From the NCBI RefSeq assembly GCF_014705605.1, contig NZ_JACXIZ010000006.1, positions 36,902 through 100,901 on the forward strand: a stretch of 64,000 bases of DNA, written 5' to 3'. Each line of letters starts with the position of its first letter. Position 1 is the first letter of the stretch. The position numbers and the translations under genes are program-made. The notes beneath the pieces were generated by a model. The model was not told the DNA's origin. It saw only the letters and a list, made by a program, of their open reading frames with translations, and searched no databases. This DNA is from Paenibacillus sabuli. Its GTDB lineage: Bacteria; Bacillota; Bacilli; Paenibacillales; Paenibacillaceae. Shown here piece by piece: positions 16,327 to 24,320 of the stretch.

Positions 16327-17391
16327 TCAGATGAGCCCGGGCGCCCCTGGCGAGTCGTCGCCGTGCGAGCCGTCGTCGCCGTGCGGGTCGCGGTCGCCGG
16401 ACGCATCGTCCGCCCCGGCGGCGCGCAGCGCTGTGCAGCGCAGCCGCTCGGCGAGCGCGTAGAGCAGCTCCAGCTGGCTCAGCTCCAGCCGCTGGCCGCG
16501 CGAGGTGTGCGCTGGCCGGGACGTCTCGCCGCCGTCCAGCGTCAGCACGTCGCCGCTGCCTCCGCTGCCGCCGAGCGCGCTGCGCCAGCGCTCGAGCAGC
16601 AGCCGCTTGGACGCCTCCGACAGCCGCGCGATCTCGTGCCGCGAGTGCAGCAGCACGTCGATGCATACGGTCATCTCGCGGCATTGACTGACTGCATCGC
16701 GCAGCCGCAGCATGTGCCGCAGCTCGGCCAGCGGTCGCCGCCGGATGCGATGATCGTCGACATAGTAGCCGATCAGCACGAGCGCCTGGGCGCACTGGCG
16801 CTTGATCGCAGCATGCCGATCCAATAGATGCGCTGTGGCAGCGGCCGACTTGGGCTCCAGCAGCGCATGGACAGTCAGGTCGGCGAGCTCGAGCGTATGC
16901 GTCGCAATCGGCGGCGCCGTCTCCAGGATCGGGCGGCGGTAATTCGGCGGAAAGACGAGCAGGTTGATGACCGAGGAGACGACGATTCCGGTCGTCGTCG
17001 TCCCGAGCCGAATGGCAAAGTCGTGCAAATAGTGCACGTCCGTATAAGTAATCATATTGACCGCTGTCAGCGTGGCGACGACAATCGAGTCATTCCAGCG
17101 CAACAGGTGGCAGACGTAGATCGTGGCCAGCGCGGACAGCGCATAGGTCAGCGGCTGAGGGCCGAGCGCGTAGTCGAACACCATCGCAAAGAAGGCCCCG
17201 ATCGCGGCGGACGGCAGACGAATCGCGCCCTTGCGAAAGGAAGCCTTGATCGTCGGCTCGATCGTCACCATCGCCGAGATGACCGCGAAGATGGCCGGCA
17301 ATCCGAGCCAGTCGCAAATTTGCGCCGTCACAAAAATCGCGGCGCCGGTTTTGATAATGCGTTTGCCAAAGCGGTGGCGTGTAAAGCGCAT
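16327..17391 (-). CDS. Aromatic acid exporter (ArAE/FUSC-like) membrane protein
   Basis: 354 residues. Four to six N-terminal helices (ICDWLGLPAIFAVISAMVTI, then the AIGAFFAMVFDYALG and GIVVSSVINLLVF regions) lead into a soluble helical C-terminal half, as in the ArAE_1 family of small FUSC-like proteins found in Bacillota. GGAGGGA precedes the ATG at 17391. The C-terminal 50 residues are Gly/Asp/His-rich low complexity (DRDPHGDDGSHGDDS). Family members are predicted exporters of aromatic acids; the true substrate is unknown. Confidence 0.8.
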   Translation of the reverse strand: MRFTRHRFGKRIIKTGAAIFVTAQICDWLGLPAIFAVISAMVTIEPTIKASFRKGAIRLPSAAIGAFFAMVFDYALGPQPLTYALSALATIYVCHLLRWNDSIVVATLTAVNMITYTDVHYLHDFAIRLGTTTTGIVVSSVINLLVFPPNYRRPILETAPPIATHTLELADLTVHALLEPKSAAATAHLLDRHAAIKRQCAQALVLIGYYVDDHRIRRRPLAELRHMLRLRDAVSQCREMTVCIDVLLHSRHEIARLSEASKRLLLERWRSALGGSGGSGDVLTLDGGETSRPAHTSRGQRLELSQLELLYALAERLRCTALRAAGADDASGDRDPHGDDGSHGDDSPGAPGLI

Positions 17392-17493
17392 GCTGCAATC
17401 CCTCCGCTAGTAATGGTACCGCAAGGACAGCGAATCAGGCAAGCTCCAGCTTAGCTGCAAAGCGAATCAGTTGGCGCCATCCTTTGGCCGCGC

Positions 17494-17548
17494 AAGACAA
17501 AACGGCGAGGCTGTCTTTTACGGACGAATCCGCTGCGTTCCGAGAAAC
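17494..17548. repeat. Dispersed repeat family B, copy overlapping a gene end
   Basis: Related to the unit of the 13472 array: AAAACGGCGAGG, then GTCTTTTA and GCGTTCCGAGAAA in the same order and spacing. It covers the stop codon and the last nine or so codons of the alpha/beta hydrolase gene. Confidence 0.6.
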
Positions 17549-18375
17549 GCCAGCGTCCGCTCCAGCGCCTCTTCGAGCGCAGCGGTCGTCCCCGCGAACG
17601 GATGGACCGCGCCGAAGGTGTGGCCGGCCCCCTCAATGCCTGCATAGGTCTGAGCGGGCGCCGCCTCGCGCAAGCGCCGAAAACCGTCCAGCAGCCGCGC
17701 GCTGTCCGCATCGCCCTGCAGCAGCAGCACAGGCGTGCGCAGTCCGGCCAGCACGGTCGGCAGGTCATAGCGCTCCGCGTTGGCGTCCAAGTCCTCAAAA
17801 AAAGCTGCCGTGATCGGCATTTGCTGCTTCGTGCGCGCATTTTCCACATAGCCGATTCCATCCTGCAGCACCGTCTGCCGGAAGTCGCGACTGAACAAAT
17901 CGACATCGCCGATTCCATTCCAGGTAACGACCGCGCCGATCCCCGCGTCCTCCGCCGCCCGGATCAGGCTGTTGCCGCCGCCGCGGCTATGGCCGAGCAG
18001 GGCGAGGCGACGCGTATCGCACCGCGCCGCACCTGGCAGCTCCTCCGCACGCAGCGCCCCGAGCAGCGCAGCCAGATCGGCTTGCTCGCGCGCGTACGTA
18101 TTGGCGCCATACTTGTCCAGCTCGTCAAAATCCGTGCCCTCCCCAACGCCATTGCAGCTGAAATTGAAGGTCACCGTCATCATCCCGGCTCGGGCCAGCC
18201 GCTCGGCCGCGTACGGAAAGAAGCTCCAGTCCTTGAAGCCCTTGAAGCCGTGCACCAGGACAACCGTCGGCCAGGGGCCGCCGTCGCGGGGGGCCCGAAT
18301 GTCGCCGCGAAGCGTCAGCTCGGCTCCGTCATTCGTGAGCGGCAAGCGGAACGGGGTCGTGTCAACTTCGTGCAT
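17518..18375 (-). CDS. Alpha/beta hydrolase (dienelactone hydrolase-like)
   Basis: 285 residues with the oxyanion region VVLVHGFKGFKDW (about 38-50), nucleophile elbow GHSRGG (Ser about 146), an acid residue in LLLQGDAD and a catalytic His in EGAGHTFG. There is no signal peptide, so it is cytoplasmic. Substrate unknown; the family covers esterases and dipeptidyl-type hydrolases. GAGGAGCGTGAGAG precedes the ATG at 18375. The extreme C-terminus (LGTQRIRP) is encoded by a dispersed repeat, which suggests the original stop was replaced when the element arrived. Confidence 0.85.
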   Translation of the reverse strand: MHEVDTTPFRLPLTNDGAELTLRGDIRAPRDGGPWPTVVLVHGFKGFKDWSFFPYAAERLARAGMMTVTFNFSCNGVGEGTDFDELDKYGANTYAREQADLAALLGALRAEELPGAARCDTRRLALLGHSRGGGNSLIRAAEDAGIGAVVTWNGIGDVDLFSRDFRQTVLQDGIGYVENARTKQQMPITAAFFEDLDANAERYDLPTVLAGLRTPVLLLQGDADSARLLDGFRRLREAAPAQTYAGIEGAGHTFGAVHPFAGTTAALEEALERTLAFLGTQRIRP

Positions 18376-18551
18376 GCTCTCTCACGCTCCTCTTCGAGGT
18401 GTTGCTTCTATTATACACGATTTCTGTACACGTCTTCTCCTATACACCACTCCTGCACACCACTCTTCCGCTCCTCCACACTACTCCTGCACCCTTCTAC
18501 AAAGCAACATCCGCGCCTCCTGCCCCTTCGCCCCGTCACGCGGCGCCGCCG

Positions 18552-18866
18552 CTACCCGGTCAGCTTCAGTCCGATCGCCGCGCCGAGCACGACCGCCAGC
18601 AGACCGACGCGCTGCCAGCTCCGCGGCTCGCCGAACAGGAGCATGCCGAGCGTGACGCCGCCGGCTGCACCGATCCCGGTCCAGATCGCATACGCGGTCG
18701 CCATCGGGATCGTGCGCATCGCCAGCGACAGCAGCGTGAAGCTGCAGCCGAAGGCGAGCGCCAGCAGACCGACGTCCCGCCAGGTGCGCCGGCGGGCGAT
18801 GCGGCCCAGCAGCAGCACGCCGGCCATCTCGCACAGCCCCGCCAGCATCAGCCATAGCCAGCTCAT
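18552..18866 (-). CDS. ykkD: Small multidrug resistance (SMR) family transporter subunit, YkkD-like
   Basis: 104 residues, four membrane helices. It starts MSWLWLMLAGLCEMAGVLLL, with the conserved SMR Glu at residue 13 and YAIWTGIGAAGG in the third helix, closely resembling B. subtilis YkkD. The ATG at 18866 overlaps the stop of ykkC (ATGA). YkkC and YkkD form a heteromeric proton-coupled exporter; SMR members behind the guanidine-I riboswitch export guanidinium. Confidence 0.88.
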   Translation of the reverse strand: MSWLWLMLAGLCEMAGVLLLGRIARRRTWRDVGLLALAFGCSFTLLSLAMRTIPMATAYAIWTGIGAAGGVTLGMLLFGEPRSWQRVGLLAVVLGAAIGLKLTG

Positions 18867-19204
18867 CGCGCCTCTCCCTCCTTCTGCGGCGAGCCGCTCA
18901 GCCACTTCAAGCCGACGACGCCGGCCGCCAGCAGCGCGATCAAGCCGAGCTTGACCGGATCGGCGTGCGCCCCCAGCCAGACGATCTCCGCGAGCGCCGT
19001 GCCGGCCGTGCCGCAGCCGGCAAACACTGCATATGCGGTCCCTGCCGGAATCGCCCGCACCGCCGCGATCATCAGACCAAAGCTCGCCGCAATCGCAGCC
19101 ACCGTCGCCCCCCATGTCCACCAACTGTCCGCATGGCCGAGTCCGAGGACCCAGCCGACCTCGAATCCCGCCGCCAGCAGGACCGTTCCCCAAGCACGAT
19201 TCAT
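18863..19204 (-). CDS. ykkC: Small multidrug resistance family transporter subunit, YkkC-like
   Basis: 113 residues, four helices, starting MNRAWGTVLLAAGFEVGWVL with the essential SMR Glu at residue 15 and YAVFAGCGTAGTALAE in helix 3, as in B. subtilis YkkC. I prefer the ATG at 19204 over 19213, because GGAGGAGG lies directly against the latter and 9 bases from the former. Together with ykkD it sits behind a guanidine-I riboswitch, so its likely substrate is guanidinium. Confidence 0.9.
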   Translation of the reverse strand: MNRAWGTVLLAAGFEVGWVLGLGHADSWWTWGATVAAIAASFGLMIAAVRAIPAGTAYAVFAGCGTAGTALAEIVWLGAHADPVKLGLIALLAAGVVGLKWLSGSPQKEGEAR

Positions 19205-19265
19205 GATGTTCATCCTCCTCCGTGTTGCTCGTGCGCGCCGCGCGGATCCCTTTGTTTTCCATCCG

Positions 19266-19309
19266 AAAAAGCCCGGGAGCCACGCACCGCACGTGCGTAT
19301 CTCCCGGGC
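19266..19309 (-). terminator. Riboswitch-controlled intrinsic terminator of ykkCD
   Basis: GCCCGGGAG (top of stem, using the conserved 3' segment of the aptamer) pairs with CTCCCGGGC, with an inner ACGCAC/GTGCGT-type stem, and is followed by TTTTT on the minus strand. Because one arm is the conserved aptamer sequence, ligand binding and terminator formation are mutually exclusive. This gives an ON switch. Confidence 0.85.
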
Positions 19310-19525
19310 TTTTGTCCCGCCGTGTCACAGCCAAGGCGAAACGGGCAAGCCGTCTTTTATGGAGCAGCAAGCTTCGTTCCGAGAATATAGAGACCGTTTA
19401 TTAGCGTGAAACTAATAAATTCTATATATTCGAGTATAGACGCGATCTATACGCGCGAATCGCGCGAGGGCTGCGCGTCCTCTCTCGGACCAGGCCGCCG
19501 ACATGGCGCGGAACCCTAGAGGACG
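19296..19525 (-). ncRNA. Guanidine-I (ykkC) riboswitch with a 136-base insertion in the P3 loop
   Basis: Reading the minus strand, the conserved 5' half is present at about 19521-19480: CTCTAGGGTTCCG, then CTGGTCCGAGAG. The conserved 3' half lies at 19325-19300: ACACGGCGGGAC, then AAAAGCCCGGGAGA. Both match the ykkC aptamer consensus. The P3 arms are CAGCC (19473-19469) and GGCTG (19332-19328). Between them the usual short loop is replaced by about 136 bases that include a family B dispersed repeat and several hairpins. The ligand is guanidine by family knowledge; the controlled genes are ykkCD. Confidence 0.9.
19333..19388. repeat. Dispersed repeat family B, copy inside the riboswitch
   Basis: Begins AAGGCGAAACGG, then GCCGTCTTTTA, and ends TTCGTTCCGAGAA. 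These are the same landmarks and order as the 13472 array units and the 17494 copy. It lies wholly inside the P3 loop of the ykkC riboswitch. Confidence 0.7.
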
Positions 19526-19536
19526 TAATAGTCGCT

Positions 19537-19565
19537 ATTATATACGAGGAGCTCGCCTCTGGCAA
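19537..19565 (-). promoter_or_regulatory. Promoter of the ykkC riboswitch transcript
   Basis: On the minus strand TTGCCA (19565-19560), 17 bases and a perfect TATAAT (19542-19537). The expected start at about 19530 lies just ahead of the aptamer. It begins four bases after the stop codon of the SLH protein gene. Confidence 0.75.
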
Positions 19566-19568
19566 GCG

Positions 19569-22500
19569 TCATCGCGCGTCATGCCGATCCGCTGCCGCAT
19601 GGGCCACCGACGCCTCAAGGATATCGCCCTGCGCCCAGTGGCCAGCCGGTACATCCGTGTACGGGTTGCCCGCTCCGGTCAGGGGCGCCCGCTCGAACAG
19701 ACGATTCAGCACCGTGACCGCCTCGGCCCGCGTCAGGCCCTGATCGGGACGGAACTCCCCGCCGGCATAGCCCTGCATGAGGCCCGCTGCCACAATGCGG
19801 CCAATTGCCTCGTAGGCCCAGTGTCCCGTCGTATCTGGCACGGCCACCCCGGCCGCTGCATCGACCGGCAGCAGGCGGCTGGCGACGGTCGCCAGCTCCG
19901 CGCGGCTGATCGTCTGATCGGGACGGAAGCTGCCGTCCGGGTACCCTTGCATCAGACCGAGAGCCTGCATGTCGGCGATGTAGCCCGCCGCCCAATGCTC
20001 GCCGCTCAGGTCGCGGTAATCCACCTCCGGACGGAGCTCGACCTCGCCCAGCAGCCGCGAGAGCATCGCCGCCAGCTCGGCGCGGGTCACGATGCGCTCC
20101 GGACCGAAGCGGCCATCCGGATAGCCTGTGATATACGGCACGTGGCTCTCTTCCTCGCCAAGGCCGACGATGGTGAAGGTGCTGAATTTGCTTACTTCGA
20201 TTTCGATGCCTGCAGGCGCGCCGGCGTCGTCGTAGACGATAACGCCGCGCTGCAGTTTTTTCTCGCCGTCGCTATGCTCGATATATACCGCCAGCGAATC
20301 GAGCAGACGCTGCAGCGCCACTGCCTGCGCAGGCAGCTCGATCTGTGGCAGCGGGAACACGAGCCGGGTGGCGAAGTCCGAATAGTTGGTCTCAATCGTC
20401 ATCGGCGTGCCGAACACCTGCGCCATCCCGCCGCCGGCCGCGGCTTCCACCTGCTCCGAGGTGACCGTACGCTGCGCGATCGCTTGTCTGGCCTCCCCGC
20501 GAATCGGCACGAGCCGGAAGAACAGATCCGTCAAGCCCGCCTCCGCCATCGCCGCCAGGCTCTCCGCAGGCAGCTCGACTCGGGCCTCCTCGGAGCGAAT
20601 CTCCAGCGCTATCTTGTGCTCCGCCAGAATGCCTACGGAGGACTGCGGCAGCGTCACGTTCACCTCGTCGGCCGGGTCGTCCGGCAGATCGTCGATCAGA
20701 ATGATCGCTTTGGGCTGGCCTTGCGACTGAGCCTTGCCCGCCACGCTGGCCGCCTTGGCCGCGTCGAACACGACGGTATCGAGCTTTTGCCCGCTCGCAT
20801 CAACCTTGCGCACGATCTCTACGCGCTCGACCGCACCGGACGCATCGCCAAGTGCGACATCCACGACCCGGACATTGCCGGTCGGCGGCGACGCGCCTCC
20901 GCCGGTAGCGGGCGCATCGTTCCGAGGTCGCGTGACCTGGACCGGGGCCGAAGCCGCACTCTCGACACCGTTCGCCGTCTGCGTCACGACGTAGCCGCGG
21001 CCTGCGGCAATTCGGTCAAAGGTATGCTTGCCTGCTGCATCGGCCTGCGCCGTCTCTCCGACAAGATCGCCGTCCGCGTCATACAGGGACAGGATCGCCC
21101 CAGGCAGCGCCTCCGCAACCCGCACGAGATTGTCGCCGCCTTCCGAAGTGACCGCGGGCGGGCGCACCTTCACGGTCCGCTGAAGAATCGGCGCGGCATT
21201 GCCGGCCTCGTCCGATACGTCGTACGTGAGCGTATAAATGCCCGGTGTCGAGGTATCGACCTCTCCGCTGACTTGGATGGCGTTCGTGAGATCGCCGTCA
21301 CGCGCATCCTCTGCAGATGCGCCGGCATCGTCATAGGACGCGCCGAGCAACAGCTCGATCTCGGAGGCGCCCTTCAAGCTCAGCGTCGGCGGCAGCGTAT
21401 CCACCGTGAAGCTCGACGTCGCCGGCGGCGAACTCGCGTTGCCCGCTTCGTCCTCGGCGACGACGCTCACCGTGTGCGCCCCTTCGCTCAGCTCGGCGCT
21501 CGGCGTGTAGCTCCAACTGTCGCCGTTCACCGTCGCGGCCTGCGGCGTGCCGCCATCGAGCGTCACCGTGACTGTGGTGCCGCTCTCAGTCGTGCCCGTG
21601 ATCGTCGGCTGCTTCGTCGTCACCGTCGCCCCATCGGCTGGGACGGTGATGGTCGACGCGTCTGGCGCTTCGGTGTCGACCATGAAGATCACCGTCGCGG
21701 ATGCGTCGCTGACGTTGCCTGCCGCATCCGTCGCCGTGGCGCTCACCGTATGCGAGCCCTGGTTGAGCACAGTCGCCGGCGTGTGCGACCAGTTGCCGCT
21801 GTCATCGGCCGTTTCGTCAACTGCGGTCCCGCCGTCAATGACCACCGCCACCGTGCTGTCCGGCTCCGCCGTACCGGTGATCGTCGGTGTCCCCGTCGTG
21901 TAATCGCCCTCGGCCGGGTCCGTGATGATCGGCGCGTCGGGCTTCTCCGTATCCACAGTGAACGTCACCGGGGCCGAAGCTGCGCTCGTGTTGCCGTGTG
22001 CATCTGACGCATCAGCCGTCACGACGTAGGTGTCGTCCGGCAACACGGTCGCAGGTGTATACGTCCACGTCGTGCCGGCATCCAGCGTCGCCTGCCCTTG
22101 CTCGTCGCCGCCGAAGTACACCGTCACGCTGTCCGCGCCGTCGGCCTCAATCGTAATTATCGGCTGCGCGTTCGACATCGCCGTGCCGTCCGCAGGCGCG
22201 GTAATGCTCGGCACGTTCGGCGGCAACGTATCCACCGTGAAGCTGGACGTCGCAGGCGGCGTACTCGCGTTGTCCGCTTCGTCCTCGGCGACGACGCTCA
22301 CCGTGTGCGCCCCTTCGCTCAGCTCGGCGCTCGGCGTGTAGCTCCAGTCGCTGCCGTTCACCGTCGCGGCCTGCGGCGTGCCGCCGTCGAGCGCGACCGT
22401 GACCGTGGTGCCGTCCTCAGTCGTGCCCGTGATCGCGGGCTTCTTCGTCGTCACCGTCGCGCCGTCGGCCGGGGCGGTGATGGTCGGCTGTGCCGGAGAC

Positions 22501-23693
22501 ACCGTGTCCACCATGAAGCTCACCGTCGCCGACGCGTCGCTGACGTTGCCCGCCGCATCCGTCGCCGTCGCGCTCACCGTATGCGCGCCCTGGCCGAGCG
22601 CGGCCGCCGGCGTGTGCGACCAGTTGCCGCTGCCGCCGGCGGTCTCGTTCGCCGGCGTCCCTTCGTCAATGGTGATCGCCACCGTGCTGTCCGGCTCCGC
22701 CGTGCCGGTGATCGTCGGCGTCGCCGTCGTATAATCGCCCTCGGCCGGGTCTGTGATGATCGGCGCGTCGGGCTTAATATCATCCTCGACAGTGATACTG
22801 AATGACTTTTCATAAGTCGCGTTCGCACTGTCTGTCGTACGGATGCGAACCGATTTTGCTCCGGCTGACAAAGTGGAAGCATTTGAGGCTACAAGCTGAT
22901 TGCCCGTAATGGAAAACGCACTGTTGTCCGTGTCCCCTGCTCCGGAGACCAGAGAATAGTCGTGCGTGTCACTGCCATCGAGGTCCGTCGTGGACAAACT
23001 GCCAACCAGGGCATTCTCCCCCGCACTCTGATTCACACTCGCATTGTCAAGACTAATGTCGGTAGGGGAGTGGTTGGTTGGTACAGATGCACCATACTCA
23101 ACGATCAGCTTGGGAGAATTACTTGAAATACATGCGGAATCGCCCTCACAGGCCCCTTGAACATTGGGACTAGAAATAAAAAGGGTAGAGGCTTCATCTC
23201 TGCTTAATACAAACGTCAAAAAGTTAGGGTCGTCGTGGCTTCCGGTCAAAAGATCAGATACATCCCATAAATATTGAGGCATGCCAAAAGCAAGACTCGC
23301 CCCAATATTGGATAGCGTGTATTGTTGGGATGCACCTATTAGATCGCTTGTAAAAACATTGTTTGGATTTGACGCTGTCCAATTATCTCCCGATAGTTGA
23401 ATGGAAAGCGCACCGGAATAGTCTACTTCTTCCTGACTCGTTAACATGATCGAAGCAGAAAGAATTTCACGAGAGCTGTCTACAGCAAACTTAAGCGCTG
23501 TTCCTATATCCGCAGCATCGACTTTCCCTACCGTTATTGCAAGCTCTGGACTGCTCACACTTAAATTGAACGATAGTTCCTCAGTTGTAAAAATCTCGGT
23601 CTCGCTCGCTGCCATGACGCGGGAATTAGGAAACGGCGCACAAACTGCGCCAAAAATTAAAAGCAATGCAATAAATAGCGACATCTTTTTCAT
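19569..23693 (-). CDS. Large cell-surface protein with Ig-like repeats and C-terminal SLH domains
   Basis: 1374 residues. Signal peptide MKKMSLFIALLLIFGAVCAP, an N-terminal adhesin-like region (to about 225), a cadherin-like domain (about 225-310), six to seven bacterial Ig-like repeats (about 310-860), a linker domain, and an SLH anchor (about 1190-1374; TGYPDGRFGPERIVTRAEL, QGYPDGSFRPDQTISRAEL, QGYAGGEFRPDQGLTRAEA). SLH domains bind pyruvylated wall polysaccharide, so the protein should be displayed on the surface. The first third is clearly AT-richer than the repeats. It is the last gene after three tail-collar genes on the same strand. Confidence 0.85.
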   Translation of the reverse strand: MKKMSLFIALLLIFGAVCAPFPNSRVMAASETEIFTTEELSFNLSVSSPELAITVGKVDAADIGTALKFAVDSSREILSASIMLTSQEEVDYSGALSIQLSGDNWTASNPNNVFTSDLIGASQQYTLSNIGASLAFGMPQYLWDVSDLLTGSHDDPNFLTFVLSRDEASTLFISSPNVQGACEGDSACISSNSPKLIVEYGASVPTNHSPTDISLDNASVNQSAGENALVGSLSTTDLDGSDTHDYSLVSGAGDTDNSAFSITGNQLVASNASTLSAGAKSVRIRTTDSANATYEKSFSITVEDDIKPDAPIITDPAEGDYTTATPTITGTAEPDSTVAITIDEGTPANETAGGSGNWSHTPAAALGQGAHTVSATATDAAGNVSDASATVSFMVDTVSPAQPTITAPADGATVTTKKPAITGTTEDGTTVTVALDGGTPQAATVNGSDWSYTPSAELSEGAHTVSVVAEDEADNASTPPATSSFTVDTLPPNVPSITAPADGTAMSNAQPIITIEADGADSVTVYFGGDEQGQATLDAGTTWTYTPATVLPDDTYVVTADASDAHGNTSAASAPVTFTVDTEKPDAPIITDPAEGDYTTGTPTITGTAEPDSTVAVVIDGGTAVDETADDSGNWSHTPATVLNQGSHTVSATATDAAGNVSDASATVIFMVDTEAPDASTITVPADGATVTTKQPTITGTTESGTTVTVTLDGGTPQAATVNGDSWSYTPSAELSEGAHTVSVVAEDEAGNASSPPATSSFTVDTLPPTLSLKGASEIELLLGASYDDAGASAEDARDGDLTNAIQVSGEVDTSTPGIYTLTYDVSDEAGNAAPILQRTVKVRPPAVTSEGGDNLVRVAEALPGAILSLYDADGDLVGETAQADAAGKHTFDRIAAGRGYVVTQTANGVESAASAPVQVTRPRNDAPATGGGASPPTGNVRVVDVALGDASGAVERVEIVRKVDASGQKLDTVVFDAAKAASVAGKAQSQGQPKAIILIDDLPDDPADEVNVTLPQSSVGILAEHKIALEIRSEEARVELPAESLAAMAEAGLTDLFFRLVPIRGEARQAIAQRTVTSEQVEAAAGGGMAQVFGTPMTIETNYSDFATRLVFPLPQIELPAQAVALQRLLDSLAVYIEHSDGEKKLQRGVIVYDDAGAPAGIEIEVSKFSTFTIVGLGEEESHVPYITGYPDGRFGPERIVTRAELAAMLSRLLGEVELRPEVDYRDLSGEHWAAGYIADMQALGLMQGYPDGSFRPDQTISRAELATVASRLLPVDAAAGVAVPDTTGHWAYEAIGRIVAAGLMQGYAGGEFRPDQGLTRAEAVTVLNRLFERAPLTGAGNPYTDVPAGHWAQGDILEASVAHAAADRHDAR
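21401..22761 (-). repeat. 831-bp in-gene duplication of Ig-like repeats
   Basis: The block 21401-21930 recurs at 22232-22761 with only scattered differences, at a constant offset of 831 bases (277 codons, about three Ig domains). It indicates recent unequal recombination or gene conversion within the surface-protein gene. Confidence 0.75.
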
Positions 23694-23735
23694 TATGGTC
23701 CCTCACATTTCGAATTTGATAGCAAACGAAATAGA

Positions 23736-23760
23736 CTACCCGCAAATCCATTGCGGGTAG
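23736..23760. terminator. Hairpin between the tail-collar gene and the SLH gene
   Basis: CTACCCGCAA-ATCCA-TTGCGGGTAG. The T-run (TTTTTT) follows it on the plus strand, whereas both flanking genes run leftward. For the leftward transcript it is a stem without a good U-tract, so it may set mRNA stability rather than stop transcription. Confidence 0.45.
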
Positions 23761-23781
23761 CGACCTTTTTTAAATACGTTG

Positions 23782-24309
23782 TTAATAAGATTTCTGAGGA
23801 TAAACACCTTCCAACGCAATGATGAACGAAAGTGCTACGAATGGCTGCATATTATTGTGCGGCTGAGATCCTCCTGCAACATTTAGTGCCAATGGGTTCA
23901 TTGACGTGTTCGGCGTAGGAGCATAGGGTTTGACCTGGGAAAAATTCGTTTCGCTCCCCCAGATTGCATTCGTCGGATCGTCTACGCCGCCCGCCGTGGT
24001 CGTCGTCCCCTGCGGGGGATGCGTATGCGCCGGCATCTGCGATTCGATCAAGGTCACGGTCGATTCGCCCACCGGCTGCGCAATCGGTCTTGGCGTCAAG
24101 CCCGGCCCGTTGCCGGTCCCGATCGGCACACTGCCCGTCAGATTCGGCAGCTTGAACTTCGTTACGCCATCGCCCCCGTATTGATTGCCGATGACACTGT
24201 ACAGCACCTGGTTCTCTTGAACGGACAGCTCCGAGCCGTTGCAGAAGGCCCAGCCACTGGGCGCATAAATGCCGGCAAACAAACGAATTTCGCCTACATA
24301 TGGATCCAT
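23782..24309 (-). CDS. Phage tail-collar domain protein (microcystin-dependent-protein family), 1 of 3
   Basis: 175 residues from ATG 24309 behind AGGAGGTG. It begins MDPYVGEIRLFAGIYAPSGW, the hallmark of this family: a tail-collar domain with CNGSELSVQENQVLYSVIG and YGGDGVTKFKLPNLTG. The C-terminal part GSQPHNNMQPFVALSFIIAL is shared by all three paralogues. The collar fold occurs in phage tail fibres and in chromosomal proteins of unknown role. No other phage gene is nearby. Probably co-transcribed with the other two and the GNAT. Confidence 0.88.
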   Translation of the reverse strand: MDPYVGEIRLFAGIYAPSGWAFCNGSELSVQENQVLYSVIGNQYGGDGVTKFKLPNLTGSVPIGTGNGPGLTPRPIAQPVGESTVTLIESQMPAHTHPPQGTTTTAGGVDDPTNAIWGSETNFSQVKPYAPTPNTSMNPLALNVAGGSQPHNNMQPFVALSFIIALEGVYPQKSY

Positions 24310-24320
24310 GATTACACCTC

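Noticed and set aside
17411..17424. A T-box-like word (GGTACCGC)
   Set aside because: It is on the plus strand, where no gene follows, and there is no specifier region or terminator.
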